NCBI GenBank assembly: GCA_035269445.1
Contig: DATFJC010000012.1
Coordinates: 1-51,096 of the forward strand
Length of the DNA: 51,096 nt
Direction of reading: 5' to 3'
Origin: DATFJC01 sp035269445
GTDB taxonomy: Bacteria; Patescibacteriota; Patescibacteriia; UBA2591; UBA6264
The position numbers and the translations under genes were made by a program. Below the pieces are notes generated by a model. It searched no databases and was not told the DNA's origin. It worked only from the letters and a program-made list of their open reading frames with translations. Shown piece by piece: positions 1 through 9,000 of the stretch. How positions within the stretch are numbered: position 1 is the stretch's first letter; every line of letters starts with the position of its first letter.

Positions 1-1083
1 ACTATTTTTAAATTCAGGACTTGCTAAAATCTCTCTTAGTCTTATGGTGGCAATTTTCTGGTTTGGCACTTCTATCCCCACTAAGGAGCGGCCCGGAATT
101 GGAGCCTCAATCCTAATGGGATGAGCTGCCAAAGCCATAGATAAATCATTTTGCAAGGTAGTAATTTTAGAAAGCTTAATCCCTTCCTCTGGTCTTAAAG
201 TATACTGAGTAACAGTTGGGCCTGATTTTATTTCCCCCATTTCTACGGGTATAGAAAAGTTTTCTAAAGTATTTTTAATAATCAACCTATTCCCTTTAAT
301 ATCACCAGCATTAGGCTTTTCTGATTTTGATTCTAAAAGATCTAAAGGAATTGTTACACTACTATCGGACTTGGTTTGAAAACTAGTAAAACCAGAATCT
401 TTCTTTTTTAAAGCTTGCTTTTTATTTTCTGGTTCTTGTTTTTGAGAAGAGGCAGCTGCTAGATTGCTTGTTTGTCTTTTTTTCTTTTTAGCTTTTTGAA
501 CCTGTCTTTGCTCTAATCTTTTTTTATTTACTTTAAAAATACCAGCAATTTTCTTTTTTGTTTTAGGATCTAATGCTCCAGTAAAAACTATTATCAAAAG
601 AATGAGCAAGGCTCCAATACAAATTATCCAAGTTGCAATATTACCAAAAGTATTTACCAAAACATAACTTATGCCATAACCAATATATCCTCCCCCAATT
701 GCTTCTTTTAAAGCACTGGCTTTATTTAAATAAGAAATATGGAAAACCGTTGAAAACATTAAAAGCATAGCAAAAAGAGAAAAAACCCTTGCCCCAAACC
801 CAGGTTGCTTACTTAAAGAAGGCTTGGCCCTTCTTTCTTTTATTATATGAAATCTTAAACTAAAAAAAGAAATTAAAAATAAAATAAAAGGGAAAAACCA
901 GGCTCCCCAACCAAAAGCAAATCTTAAGCCTTGAGCTAAAAAATCTCCCCCTTTTCCAGCAATTCCAGCTAAACCTAACAACAAAACAAGTCCAACAGTA
1001 GTTAAGGTAATAGCAATAATCCTTCTTTTTGAAAAAGGTAATTTTTCAAAAGATTTTTTTTCTTTTTTCTTTTTTCTTGCCAT
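1..1083 (-). CDS. ftsK: DNA translocase FtsK, N-terminal part (cut by window edge)
   Basis: The frame is open from an ATG at 1083 to the window start, giving 361 codons with no stop. Translation shows a lysine-rich start (MARKKKKEKKSFEKLPFSKR), several hydrophobic membrane segments within about residues 25-205, then a lysine/glutamine-rich linker. From about residue 265 it matches the FtsK/SpoIIIE alpha domain (GPTVTQYTLRPEEGIKLSKI, then PNQKIATIRLREIL). FtsK is a septum-anchored ATPase that pumps chromosome DNA during division. The Walker motor and gamma domain lie outside the window. An extended -10 box (1121-1129) lies about 38 bp upstream of the start, and no Shine-Dalgarno is visible. 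The assignment rests on the alpha-domain match and the membrane-linker layout. Confidence 0.9.
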   Translation of the reverse strand, partial: MARKKKKEKKSFEKLPFSKRRIIAITLTTVGLVLLLGLAGIAGKGGDFLAQGLRFAFGWGAWFFPFILFLISFFSLRFHIIKERRAKPSLSKQPGFGARVFSLFAMLLMFSTVFHISYLNKASALKEAIGGGYIGYGISYVLVNTFGNIATWIICIGALLILLIIVFTGALDPKTKKKIAGIFKVNKKRLEQRQVQKAKKKKRQTSNLAAASSQKQEPENKKQALKKKDSGFTSFQTKSDSSVTIPLDLLESKSEKPNAGDIKGNRLIIKNTLENFSIPVEMGEIKSGPTVTQYTLRPEEGIKLSKITTLQNDLSMALAAHPIRIEAPIPGRSLVGIEVPNQKIATIRLREILASPEFKNS

Positions 1084-1120
1084 AAAATAGAATTTAAAGC
1101 TTTAATGAATCTTTTATTAT

Positions 1121-1129
1121 ATTATAACA
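1121..1129 (-). promoter_or_regulatory. Extended -10 promoter element for ftsK
   Basis: On the minus strand this reads TGTTATAAT, a perfect extended -10 (TGnTATAAT). There is no good -35 hexamer. Transcription would start near 1114, leaving a leader of about 30 nt before the ATG at 1083. Confidence 0.5.
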
Positions 1130-1210
1130 AAGATATTGAATAAGTAAACAAAAAGACAAATAATATTTATTTGCCTTGATAACTATAATTTTAATAACTT
1201 TAAAAATGTT

Positions 1211-2881
1211 TTATTTATATTGTAAAACAAAAATCATTGGTTTTAAGCCACTTAAATTAATTCTTATTTTATTTTCAACCTTAAAACAATTCATTTTAGC
1301 CAACCCCTTATTAATCAAAGAAACTTCCTGACTTAAAATAATCATTTTTGAGCCAGAAATTAAAACCCTTTTCATTTCTTTTAAAAATCCAAAATAAAGG
1401 TCTATATTTTTACTATGCTTCCCACTTCTTATACCAAAAGGCATATCAACCACTACCTTATTTATTGAATTTTTAGCTAAAGGTAAATTAGTAGCATCCC
1501 AATGATAGGTCCTTATATTTTGATTAATATTAGAAATATTTTTTTGAGCAGACTTTAAAGCTTTTTTATTTTTATCAGCGCCAATTATTTTTTTATAACC
1601 CCCAGCTAAAGCCCTTTCAATTATAATTGAGCCTGAACCACACATTGGGTCCAAAAAAACATCTGTTTTTAAAATATCTGACAAATAAACAAGCAAATAA
1701 GAAAGATAAGGCTTTAAAGCGGTGCTTGATAAATCTTTCCTCCATTTTCTATTATAATTTAAAAAATCAACCAAATTAAAACCAATTAAAACCTGGTCCT
1801 TGTTTAAAAACCCCCTAACTTCTAAATTGTAATCTTTAGAGATTGTTACAAAGCCTTTTTCTTTTAACCATTTTTTCAAACCCTTCCCTAAAATGGGTCT
1901 AATATCTCTAGTCTTTAAATTCCTTAAATTTACAAAAAAAGCAAATCTATCTTTTTTATCAAATAAATCTGTTAAAAAATTAATATCAACTTGTTTTAAT
2001 CTTTGTTTTAAAAATAAGGGAGTTATTTCTTTTTTATTAATAATACTTATTAAAAAATAGATCTTTTTTAATGATCTAATTTTTCTCAATTCTTTGACAT
2101 CCCCTTTGTATTCAAAAACAATTTTACCATTAAAATATTTTAAAACCTTAATATTTATTTTTTCCTTAATGGAATTAATAGCTTGAGTTTCTAGCCCCTT
2201 AACTGTTAAGCCTAAATATTTATAATTTTTAAGATTTAAATTATTTTCTAATTTTTGTTTAATCTTTTCATTTATACCACTTCTTAGACTGTAGCCTAAT
2301 TGAGAAAGATATTTATTTAAAACATTTTTATTGTCTGAATCAATTATATCCTTATTTTTAATTAAAATTTCCTTTGCTTGACTACCCCCTATCTCATAAA
2401 TAGTTTTTATAACCTTTTTTTGAACATCAGCAAAAGAATTTTTTAAAACCTCTTCTAAAGCTGGCAAGGCTTTCTTAATTTTTGCCTTAGACAAGGCAAC
2501 CATGACTCTTGACTTTACCCCTAAATCATCATGTTTTAGGGCTTTTATAAGAGGGTTAATATTTTTTAAATTACCCTTTGTTAAACTTTTTCCTAAAACC
2601 AAAACAGCCTTTCTTCTTACTTTTTTATTATCATGATTTATTAAAGCTGCTATTTGATTTTCTATATTTTTTAAGTCTATTAGTAGATTGGTTAATTGAT
2701 GAGCCCATTTATTATCTGACTTAATCAATTCAACCCAAAATATAACTAAATTAGCCCCGACCTTGTCAGGGAGATTTTTTAAAATTATCATCTTCTCCTT
2801 TTTATTTTTTTTATTAAAAAGGTTTAAAGCTTTATTTATTTTTTTATTATCAATACTTTGAAAAAAATCATTTTGATTCAT
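1211..2881 (-). CDS. HEAT-repeat / THUMP / class I SAM methyltransferase, probably RNA guanine-N2 type
   Basis: A 556-residue protein with three parts. Residues about 75-195 are paired helices typical of HEAT repeats (for example RVMVALSKAKIKKALPALEE). Residues about 215-370 fit a THUMP RNA-binding module. Residues about 380-556 are a Rossmann methyltransferase: motif I DPMCGSGSI at 411-419, an acidic D436 expected to bind the SAM ribose, and a catalytic loop DMPFG at 479-483. DxPFG/DPPY-type loops in THUMP proteins belong to enzymes that methylate guanine N2 in tRNA (Trm11, Trm14, THUMPD3) or 23S rRNA (RlmL). tRNA is the likeliest substrate by inference. The HEAT module is not usual in these enzymes and may hold the RNA or a partner. 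It is transcribed divergently from the amylase gene. No Shine-Dalgarno is seen. Confidence 0.75.
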   Translation of the reverse strand: MNQNDFFQSIDNKKINKALNLFNKKNKKEKMIILKNLPDKVGANLVIFWVELIKSDNKWAHQLTNLLIDLKNIENQIAALINHDNKKVRRKAVLVLGKSLTKGNLKNINPLIKALKHDDLGVKSRVMVALSKAKIKKALPALEEVLKNSFADVQKKVIKTIYEIGGSQAKEILIKNKDIIDSDNKNVLNKYLSQLGYSLRSGINEKIKQKLENNLNLKNYKYLGLTVKGLETQAINSIKEKINIKVLKYFNGKIVFEYKGDVKELRKIRSLKKIYFLISIINKKEITPLFLKQRLKQVDINFLTDLFDKKDRFAFFVNLRNLKTRDIRPILGKGLKKWLKEKGFVTISKDYNLEVRGFLNKDQVLIGFNLVDFLNYNRKWRKDLSSTALKPYLSYLLVYLSDILKTDVFLDPMCGSGSIIIERALAGGYKKIIGADKNKKALKSAQKNISNINQNIRTYHWDATNLPLAKNSINKVVVDMPFGIRSGKHSKNIDLYFGFLKEMKRVLISGSKMIILSQEVSLINKGLAKMNCFKVENKIRINLSGLKPMIFVLQYK

Positions 2882-2941
2882 AATTTTTAAACAATTAACT
2901 GAAATAATATTTGGCCCTTATTAGCCCCTTCTTACTCAAAG

Positions 2942-2957
2942 GTTAACACATGTTAAC
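2942..2957. promoter_or_regulatory. Perfect inverted repeat, candidate operator
   Basis: The sequence GTTAACA-CA-TGTTAAC is a 7+2+7 dyad in the 235-bp gap between the divergent methyltransferase and amylase genes. It lies 61 bp upstream of the first and 160 bp upstream of the second. Its size and symmetry suit a dimeric repressor such as those that control sugar genes, but no regulator gene is nearby. The rest of the gap is AT-rich with no gene or tRNA seen. Confidence 0.3.
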
Positions 2958-3048
2958 TTAATATCAAGACCTAATAATTAAATAAATAAAAATTAGATTT
3001 ATATTAAATTTTCATATAGCACTTATTTATTATATCTTAAGACTATTT

Positions 3049-3054
3049 TATAAT
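3049..3054 (+). promoter_or_regulatory. Possible -10 box for the amylase gene
   Basis: TATAAT lies 62 bp upstream of the GTG start at 3117. No convincing -35 sits at the right distance, so this is only a candidate. Confidence 0.3.
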
Positions 3055-3116
3055 TTCCGATTCTTTTTAAAAATGCTATTATTAAGTTAATTATAGTAAT
3101 TAATAAAATAAGTCTT

Positions 3117-5213
3117 GTGAAAAAGAAAACATTTAAAAACTTCATCCTTTATATTATTTTGACCCTTGCTATCTTTATTATTGCCTTTTTTATTCAAACC
3201 TTATTTATAACCCAAAACAATTATCAAGCTACAGAAAAAATAAAAAAATGGACTAAAAATTACATTAAAGCTGGTGAATTATCTTTTCAAAGATCTGGCT
3301 TAAAAAGATACCCTTCTCCTAAAAACTGGGCTGGTGAAATTGTATATTCTATATTAGTTGACCGCTTTAACAATGGAAACCCAGAAAACGACTTGGCCAA
3401 TACTGCCGGCTTTCAAAAAAACAATAATATTGATTATTCTAAAATTCCTAAATATAAGCACGGTGGAGACCTTGAAGGAATTATTAAACGACTAGATTAT
3501 TTAAAAGATTTAGGAGTAACTAGTTTATGGATTAGTCCAATATTTAAAAATACTGGCACTTATCATGGTTATAACCCTATTGATTTTACTAAAGTAGACC
3601 CCAATTTTGGAAACAAAAAAATCTTGCGTAAATTAGTTAAAAAAGCTCATGAAAAAGAAATTAAAATAATTTTAGACATTGTAGCAAATCATATGGGTGA
3701 TTTAAAAACAAATTATTCCCAAAAGCCCCAAAACCGAGAAAAAGCAATAAAGACCTTAGATAAAAATTATCAAACTGATCTTAATAATAAAATATTGGGT
3801 CAGGGTAAAATAAATTTTAGCCCTGATTTTTTTCCTTTATTTAAAAATAAAGATTTTTTCTCACGCATGGGTCCTAATACAATCAAAGAAGTAAAATCTA
3901 TGACCCCAACTTCTATTTATGGAGATTTTACACCAACTATGTTTGACTTTAATACCCAAAATAAAGACTTTCAAGAAATATTTACAAACTTAATAAAACA
4001 TTGGATAGCTTTTACAGATATAGACGGGATCAGGCTAGATGCAGCAAAGCATTTAACTTCAGATTTTGTTGCTTACTTTTCTACTCACATAAGAGACTAT
4101 GCCCAATCTATTAATAAAGATAATTTTTTTATTATAGGAGAAATAGCTGCCAATGCTGATCACCAAGTTAAACAATTAGGCAAAATTGTAGAAAATGTTA
4201 ATCAGCCAGATCAAGCTAAGAAGCTACCCCTTACTTTAATTGAAAAAATTAAATCCTTAAAAAACAAATATCTTTCTCATAAAAACTTTAAATATCCTGG
4301 CCTTAATGCAATTTATAATTTTAAGTTTAGTGGCATATCTAAAGATGTATTACTTAATCAAAAAAACATTAAATCACTACAAGGCTACTTTAATTCAAAA
4401 GACTTTAATGCTATTTCCAATCAAGCTGATTATAATACCTTTTGGAATGTTTTAGAAATACATGACTGGCCCCGTTTTAGCAGTAAATATCCCGAAAATA
4501 TAAATAAAACAAAGCTAGGCCTATCTTATTTATCAGTTTCCCAAGGCGTACCCGTAATATATTATGGATTTGAGCAAGGCTTAAATGGCCAAATTAATAA
4601 AAAAGATTTAAATTCAAGCCAAATCAAAAATTTAAATGAGTTTATTTCTAACCCCTTACACGACTCATTATTTCGCCAAGACTTTTTCAATGCTGGCCCT
4701 TGGAAACTGGGTAGTAGTGTGGCTGCAATTAATAAGCTCTCTTTTATTGGTAAGTCACAAAATAAAAACCCTTCTTTAACAAAAAAAGACCCATATTTAA
4801 ATAAAAATCACAAAGTATATAAAACAGCTAGAAAAGTAAATCACATTAGACTATCAAGTAAGGCTCTAAAATATGGCAATACCTATATAAGATATGCTAG
4901 CAATAAAAAAGAAGGCCTTTTTGCCTTTTCTAGAATTTATAAAGATAAAGAAATCCTTATCATAATAAACCAAAGCTCAAAAGAAATTTCTCTTCCATTT
5001 TTAACAATCGATTGCCTGTTAAATAAAAAAATCAATCAAAAATATCAAAATCTTTTAGTCAAAAATCAAACCGCCCAAGTTAAAAAAGACAATAATTGGA
5101 CCTACCTTGATTTTAATAAAGCTAAAATAGCCAGTAATTCAATCATGATACTTGCCCCTAAAAATAGCTTAACTAAATGGGATGATTATCTTGATTGCTA
5201 TAAAATAAAATAA
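3117..5213 (+). CDS. Membrane-anchored glycoside hydrolase family 13 (alpha-amylase family)
   Basis: A 698-residue protein starting at GTG, the only convincing plus-strand gene here. A single hydrophobic segment at residues 9-31 after a KKK start predicts a signal anchor with the enzyme outside the cell. All four GH13 regions are present: region I DIVANH (187-192), region II GIRLDAAKH (304-312, nucleophile D308), region III with acid/base E342 (IIGEIA), and region IV HD (449-450). The early part (residues 76-160, with VDRFNNGNPENDL and GTYHGYNPIDF) resembles secreted amylases and cyclodextrin glucanotransferases. A C-terminal beta domain follows from about residue 600. It probably hydrolyses or transfers alpha-1,4-glucans at the surface; exact specificity cannot be read. 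It converges on the 5281-5901 gene. Confidence 0.85.
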   Translation: MKKKTFKNFILYIILTLAIFIIAFFIQTLFITQNNYQATEKIKKWTKNYIKAGELSFQRSGLKRYPSPKNWAGEIVYSILVDRFNNGNPENDLANTAGFQKNNNIDYSKIPKYKHGGDLEGIIKRLDYLKDLGVTSLWISPIFKNTGTYHGYNPIDFTKVDPNFGNKKILRKLVKKAHEKEIKIILDIVANHMGDLKTNYSQKPQNREKAIKTLDKNYQTDLNNKILGQGKINFSPDFFPLFKNKDFFSRMGPNTIKEVKSMTPTSIYGDFTPTMFDFNTQNKDFQEIFTNLIKHWIAFTDIDGIRLDAAKHLTSDFVAYFSTHIRDYAQSINKDNFFIIGEIAANADHQVKQLGKIVENVNQPDQAKKLPLTLIEKIKSLKNKYLSHKNFKYPGLNAIYNFKFSGISKDVLLNQKNIKSLQGYFNSKDFNAISNQADYNTFWNVLEIHDWPRFSSKYPENINKTKLGLSYLSVSQGVPVIYYGFEQGLNGQINKKDLNSSQIKNLNEFISNPLHDSLFRQDFFNAGPWKLGSSVAAINKLSFIGKSQNKNPSLTKKDPYLNKNHKVYKTARKVNHIRLSSKALKYGNTYIRYASNKKEGLFAFSRIYKDKEILIIINQSSKEISLPFLTIDCLLNKKINQKYQNLLVKNQTAQVKKDNNWTYLDFNKAKIASNSIMILAPKNSLTKWDDYLDCYKIK

Positions 5214-5248
5214 AATCTAGCTGCCTTATTTTAATAAAAAAAGAAAAA

Positions 5249-5272
5249 AGGGAGAGTTTTTTAACTCTCCCT
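5249..5272 (-). terminator. Intrinsic terminator of the 5281-5901 gene
   Basis: A perfect 10-bp stem (AGGGAGAGTT / AACTCTCCCT) with a 4-nt loop, followed on the minus strand by TTTTTCTTTTTTT. It lies 8 bp past the stop of the minus-strand gene and may also stop the converging amylase transcript. Confidence 0.85.
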
Positions 5273-5280
5273 AGCTTAAT

Positions 5281-5901
5281 TTAATTAAAAGTGTAAGCCA
5301 ATTCAAACTTAGCTACACTTTGGCCATCTTCTTTAGTAAAAATATTTGCATTTTTACTATCCTTGTTTCCTTTCCCGGCAAAAATTTCAAACCGGAAATC
5401 TTGAAAAGCATATTCTAAAGCTATGCCCAAGATAAAAACATCAAGATCGCCATTATTATAGTTTAGAATTTCTGGCCCCAAGCCTATACCTACTGTCCTG
5501 TAAAGCAACATGTGTTTTGCTTTATAATCTTCTAAATAAGCAGTTTCATCAAGGCTTAACAAATTCTTACTATAAAAATATAAAGGTCCATGCTTTTTGG
5601 AAAATACTCCTAAAGCATCATAGCTGTCAAGATTAAAAAATCCTTCACCTGAAAATGTAAAACAAAGGATCAAGCTTGTTTTAACATTTAGGCTCTTTAT
5701 CAAAAAGTTTGGACCAAGCCCCAAACTAAACGAATCTCCGCTTAACGGAAAAGCAGTATAAAGGGTGGTTTCTTCTTCTGTAAAGTAGCCTTCTAAAAAT
5801 AGATCATGATCAATAATCTTTTCAGCTTCTACATTTACTTCCCCAAAAACACTAATCGCTACTAATAGCGCGATAATAATGATCATTATTACCTTTTTCA
5901 T
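5281..5901 (-). CDS. Exported protein of unknown function, beta-rich; cassette gene
   Basis: A 206-residue protein, family not recognised. It begins with a classical signal peptide (MKKVIMIIIIALLVAISVFG, cleavage probably just after). The mature part has alternating hydrophobic and polar residues and glycine/aromatic turns (GIGLGPEILNYNN, IALEYAFQDFRFEIFAGKG) and ends KFELAYTFN, which recalls outer-membrane beta-barrels. That would be odd in a cell expected to lack an outer membrane. The start at 5901 is fixed by GGAGG five bases upstream. It has its own promoter (5944-5972), a palindrome at the likely transcription start (5925-5936) and a terminator (5249-5272), so it is monocistronic. It shares this architecture with 14607-14978, 40376-40600 and 41228-41473. 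Confidence 0.75.
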   Translation of the reverse strand: MKKVIMIIIIALLVAISVFGEVNVEAEKIIDHDLFLEGYFTEEETTLYTAFPLSGDSFSLGLGPNFLIKSLNVKTSLILCFTFSGEGFFNLDSYDALGVFSKKHGPLYFYSKNLLSLDETAYLEDYKAKHMLLYRTVGIGLGPEILNYNNGDLDVFILGIALEYAFQDFRFEIFAGKGNKDSKNANIFTKEDGQSVAKFELAYTFN

Positions 5902-5924
5902 CTTTGCCTCCTTTTTTTTATTAT

Positions 5925-5936
5925 CAAAGATCTTTG
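5925..5936. promoter_or_regulatory. 12-bp perfect palindrome at the transcription start
   Basis: CAAAGATCTTTG begins 8 bp downstream of the -10 box at 5944-5949, so it lies at the start of the transcript. It could be an operator or a small 5' RNA hairpin that protects the message. Confidence 0.35.
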
Positions 5937-5943
5937 TATTTTA

Positions 5944-5972
5944 ATTATAATGAATTTATGGAATTTTGTCAA
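5944..5972 (-). promoter_or_regulatory. Consensus sigma-70-type promoter of the 5281-5901 gene
   Basis: On the minus strand: TTGACA (5967-5972), a 17-bp spacer, then TATAAT (5944-5949). Both hexamers are perfect. A GGAGG Shine-Dalgarno follows at 5907-5911. Confidence 0.85.
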
Positions 5973-6016
5973 TCCCATATTCCTTAAAATAACTATAATT
6001 AAGCTAAATAAAAACA

Positions 6017-6043
6017 CTTCGCTTAGAATAAATCCAAGCGAAG
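6017..6043 (-). terminator. Intrinsic terminator after rpoC
   Basis: An 8-bp perfect stem (CTTCGCTT / AAGCGAAG) with an 11-nt loop lies 39 bp past the rpoC stop, followed on the minus strand by TGTTTTTATTT. It ends the rpoB-rpoC unit. Confidence 0.75.
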
Positions 6044-6081
6044 CATAACTAAAAAAAATTAATATTTAAATAAATTATGTT

Positions 6082-9000
6082 TTATTTGCTTTTTTCCCAA
6101 CCTGTTCCAGCTGGAATAAGGCGCCCCACAATTACATTTTCTTTTAAACCATAAAGATTGTCAATCTGACCGCTTACCGAAGCATTAGCCAAAGATCTTG
6201 AAGTTCTTTGAAAAGAAGCAGAAGAAAGCCAACTATCAGTTGAAAGAGATACTTTTGTTATACCAACTAAAAGCTCTCTTGCTTTAGCTGGGGTTTTAGT
6301 CTTATAATCTGCAATTTTTTCATTTTCTTCTTGAAAATAAGACTTAGGCACTATTTCTCCTGGCAAAAGACTGGTATCACCAGACTCTATTACCATGCAA
6401 CGAGAAAACATTTTTTTAATAATAATCTCAATATGCTTTTCATTCAAGGTTTGTCCATGAGAAGAATAAATATATTGAATTTCTCTTAATATATATTTTT
6501 CAACCGCTCTTTTGCCTTTTAACTTATAAAGTTCTTCTAAGTCTATATGTCCATCAGTTAATTGATCTCCTTTTTTAACTCTATCACCATCTTTTACCCA
6601 AAGAGAAAAGCCAGAAACATCATGCTCTTTCTTTTTAATATCTTTTCCTTTCTTGTTTTTCGCCTTTTTATTTTTCTTAGGCTTATCATATAAAATAACA
6701 AGTTTTTTATTGCCACTTTCATCAAGAATTTTTACCTTACCATCACCATGAGCTAAAACAGCTCTTTTTTTAACTGACCTTGCTTCAAATAGTTGTTCTG
6801 CACGTGGTAAACCTTGAGTAATATCCTCACCAGCTACACCACCACTATGGAAAGTTCTTAAAGTAAGCTGGGTACCAGGCTCACCAATACTTTGAGCAGC
6901 TATTACCCCCACTGGGGAGCCAACTTGAACCTCTTTGTTATAACTTAAATCATAGCCATAACATTTAGCACAAACCCCTCTATTACTTTTACATGTAAGA
7001 GCAGAACGAATCTTTAAACTTTCTGGATCAGCTTTTTCTATTTGAGCTGCTTTTTCTTTTGTTATTAAATCGTTTTTCCTTGCTAATATTTTTTTTGTTT
7101 TAGGATCCTTAATTGTATCAGCAGCATATCTTCCCCTTATCCTTTCTGCCCAAGTAGTATTCATTCTTTTGGTTCCCTTTCTAGTTATAATCAAGCCCTC
7201 TTCATCACCACAATCGTCCTCACGTACAATAACGTCTTGAGCTACATCAACTAGTCTTCTTGTTAAATATCCCGCCTTAGCAGTTCTTAAAGCCGTATCA
7301 GCCAAACCCTTTCTTGAACCATGAGTAGAAATAAAGTATTCTAAGGCATCTAAACCCTGTTTATAAGCAGATTTAATAGGAAGCTCCATTCTTTTTCCAG
7401 TTGGAGAAGAAACAGTTCCCTTCATACCAAACATTTGAGTAAGTTGCCTCCAAGAACCACGAGCTCCTGATTCAACCATAGAATAAACTGTATTATGAGG
7501 TAAGCTTTTTTTAACTAATTCAGTTATCTCTTCTTTGGCATCCATCCAAGTATCAACAACTTTTTTATGTTTTTCCTCTTCTGATAAAAGACCCTCTTCG
7601 TACTGATCATTTAAGCTTTTTACTTTTTTCTCAGCTATTTTTAAAATTTTATCTTTTCCTTTTAAATTTGGCAAATCTCCCATTCCCCAGGAAAAGCCAG
7701 ACATTGTTAAGTGTTTTAAACTATATTTTTTAATTTTATCTAAATATGGAGCAGTCTTTTCTGGTCCTTGTTCTTCAATAATGCGGGAAACAATTTGCTT
7801 TAACTTAGTTTGATCAACCACTTCTTTCATATCATAAATACCCTTTGGTAAAATATTTTTAAATATAATCCTTCCCACACTAGTAGTAATAATACCTTTT
7901 CCAGTTCTTAAAAGAACCTTTTCATTAATAGTTACCCGTTTCATTTCATAGGCAGAAATAGCATCTTCTTCATCGCTAAAAGCAGGAAAGTTTAAGCCTT
8001 TTTCTTTAGATTCTAATTGTTTTTTCTTTTCATCTTTAGGAAATTTAGTCATATAATAAACTCCCCAAACCATATCTTTTGGAGGAGTAATAATTGGTTC
8101 ACCACTAGAAGGCTTTAACATATTATGAGTAGAAAGCATAATGTTTTTAGCCTCTTCTTGAGCCTGCTTAGTAATTGGTACATGAACTGCCATTTGATCA
8201 CCATCAAAGTCAGCATTAAAAGCAGCACAAGCCAAAGGATGAAGTTGAATAGCCTTGCCTTCTATTAAAATAGGTTGATAGGCCTGAATTCCTAAACGAT
8301 GCAAAGTAGGAGCACGATTTAATAAAACATAAGAATCCTTAACCACCTCATCTAGGGCGTCCCAAACATCTTCAGTTCCCCTATCTATTAAATTATTAGC
8401 ACTGTGAACATTATGAACTATTTCTTTTTTTATTAACTTAGAGGCAACAAAGGGCTTAAAAAGCTCAGCTGCCATTACTTTTGGAAGACCACATTGATGC
8501 ATTTTCAATTTTGGTCCTACCACAATAACACTTCGGCCTGAATAATCAACACGTTTACCAAGTAAGTTTCTTCTAAATCTACCCTGCTTACCCTTTAGCA
8601 TATCAGCTATAGATTTTAATGGTCTTTTTTGACCAGTAGAAGAAGTAGTAGTTTTACGAGATTTTTTACTATTATCAATCAAAGCATCAACTGCTTCTTG
8701 AAGCATTCTTTTTTCATTTCTTAAAATTACTTCAGGAGCATTTAATTTATAAAGTTTTTTCAAACGATTATTTCTATTAATTACCCTTCTATATAAATCA
8801 TTTAAATCTGATGAAGCAAATCTACCACCGTCTAAGGGTACTAATGGTCTAAGTTTTGGGGGAACAACAGGCAAAGCCTTTAAAATCATCCATTCTGGCT
8901 TAATATCATTTTTTAAAAAGTATTCAACAAACTTTAATCTTTTAGTTAGTTTTTTTTGCTTGCCTTTGCTTTTAGTACTTAACTTTTCTTTTTTAATATC

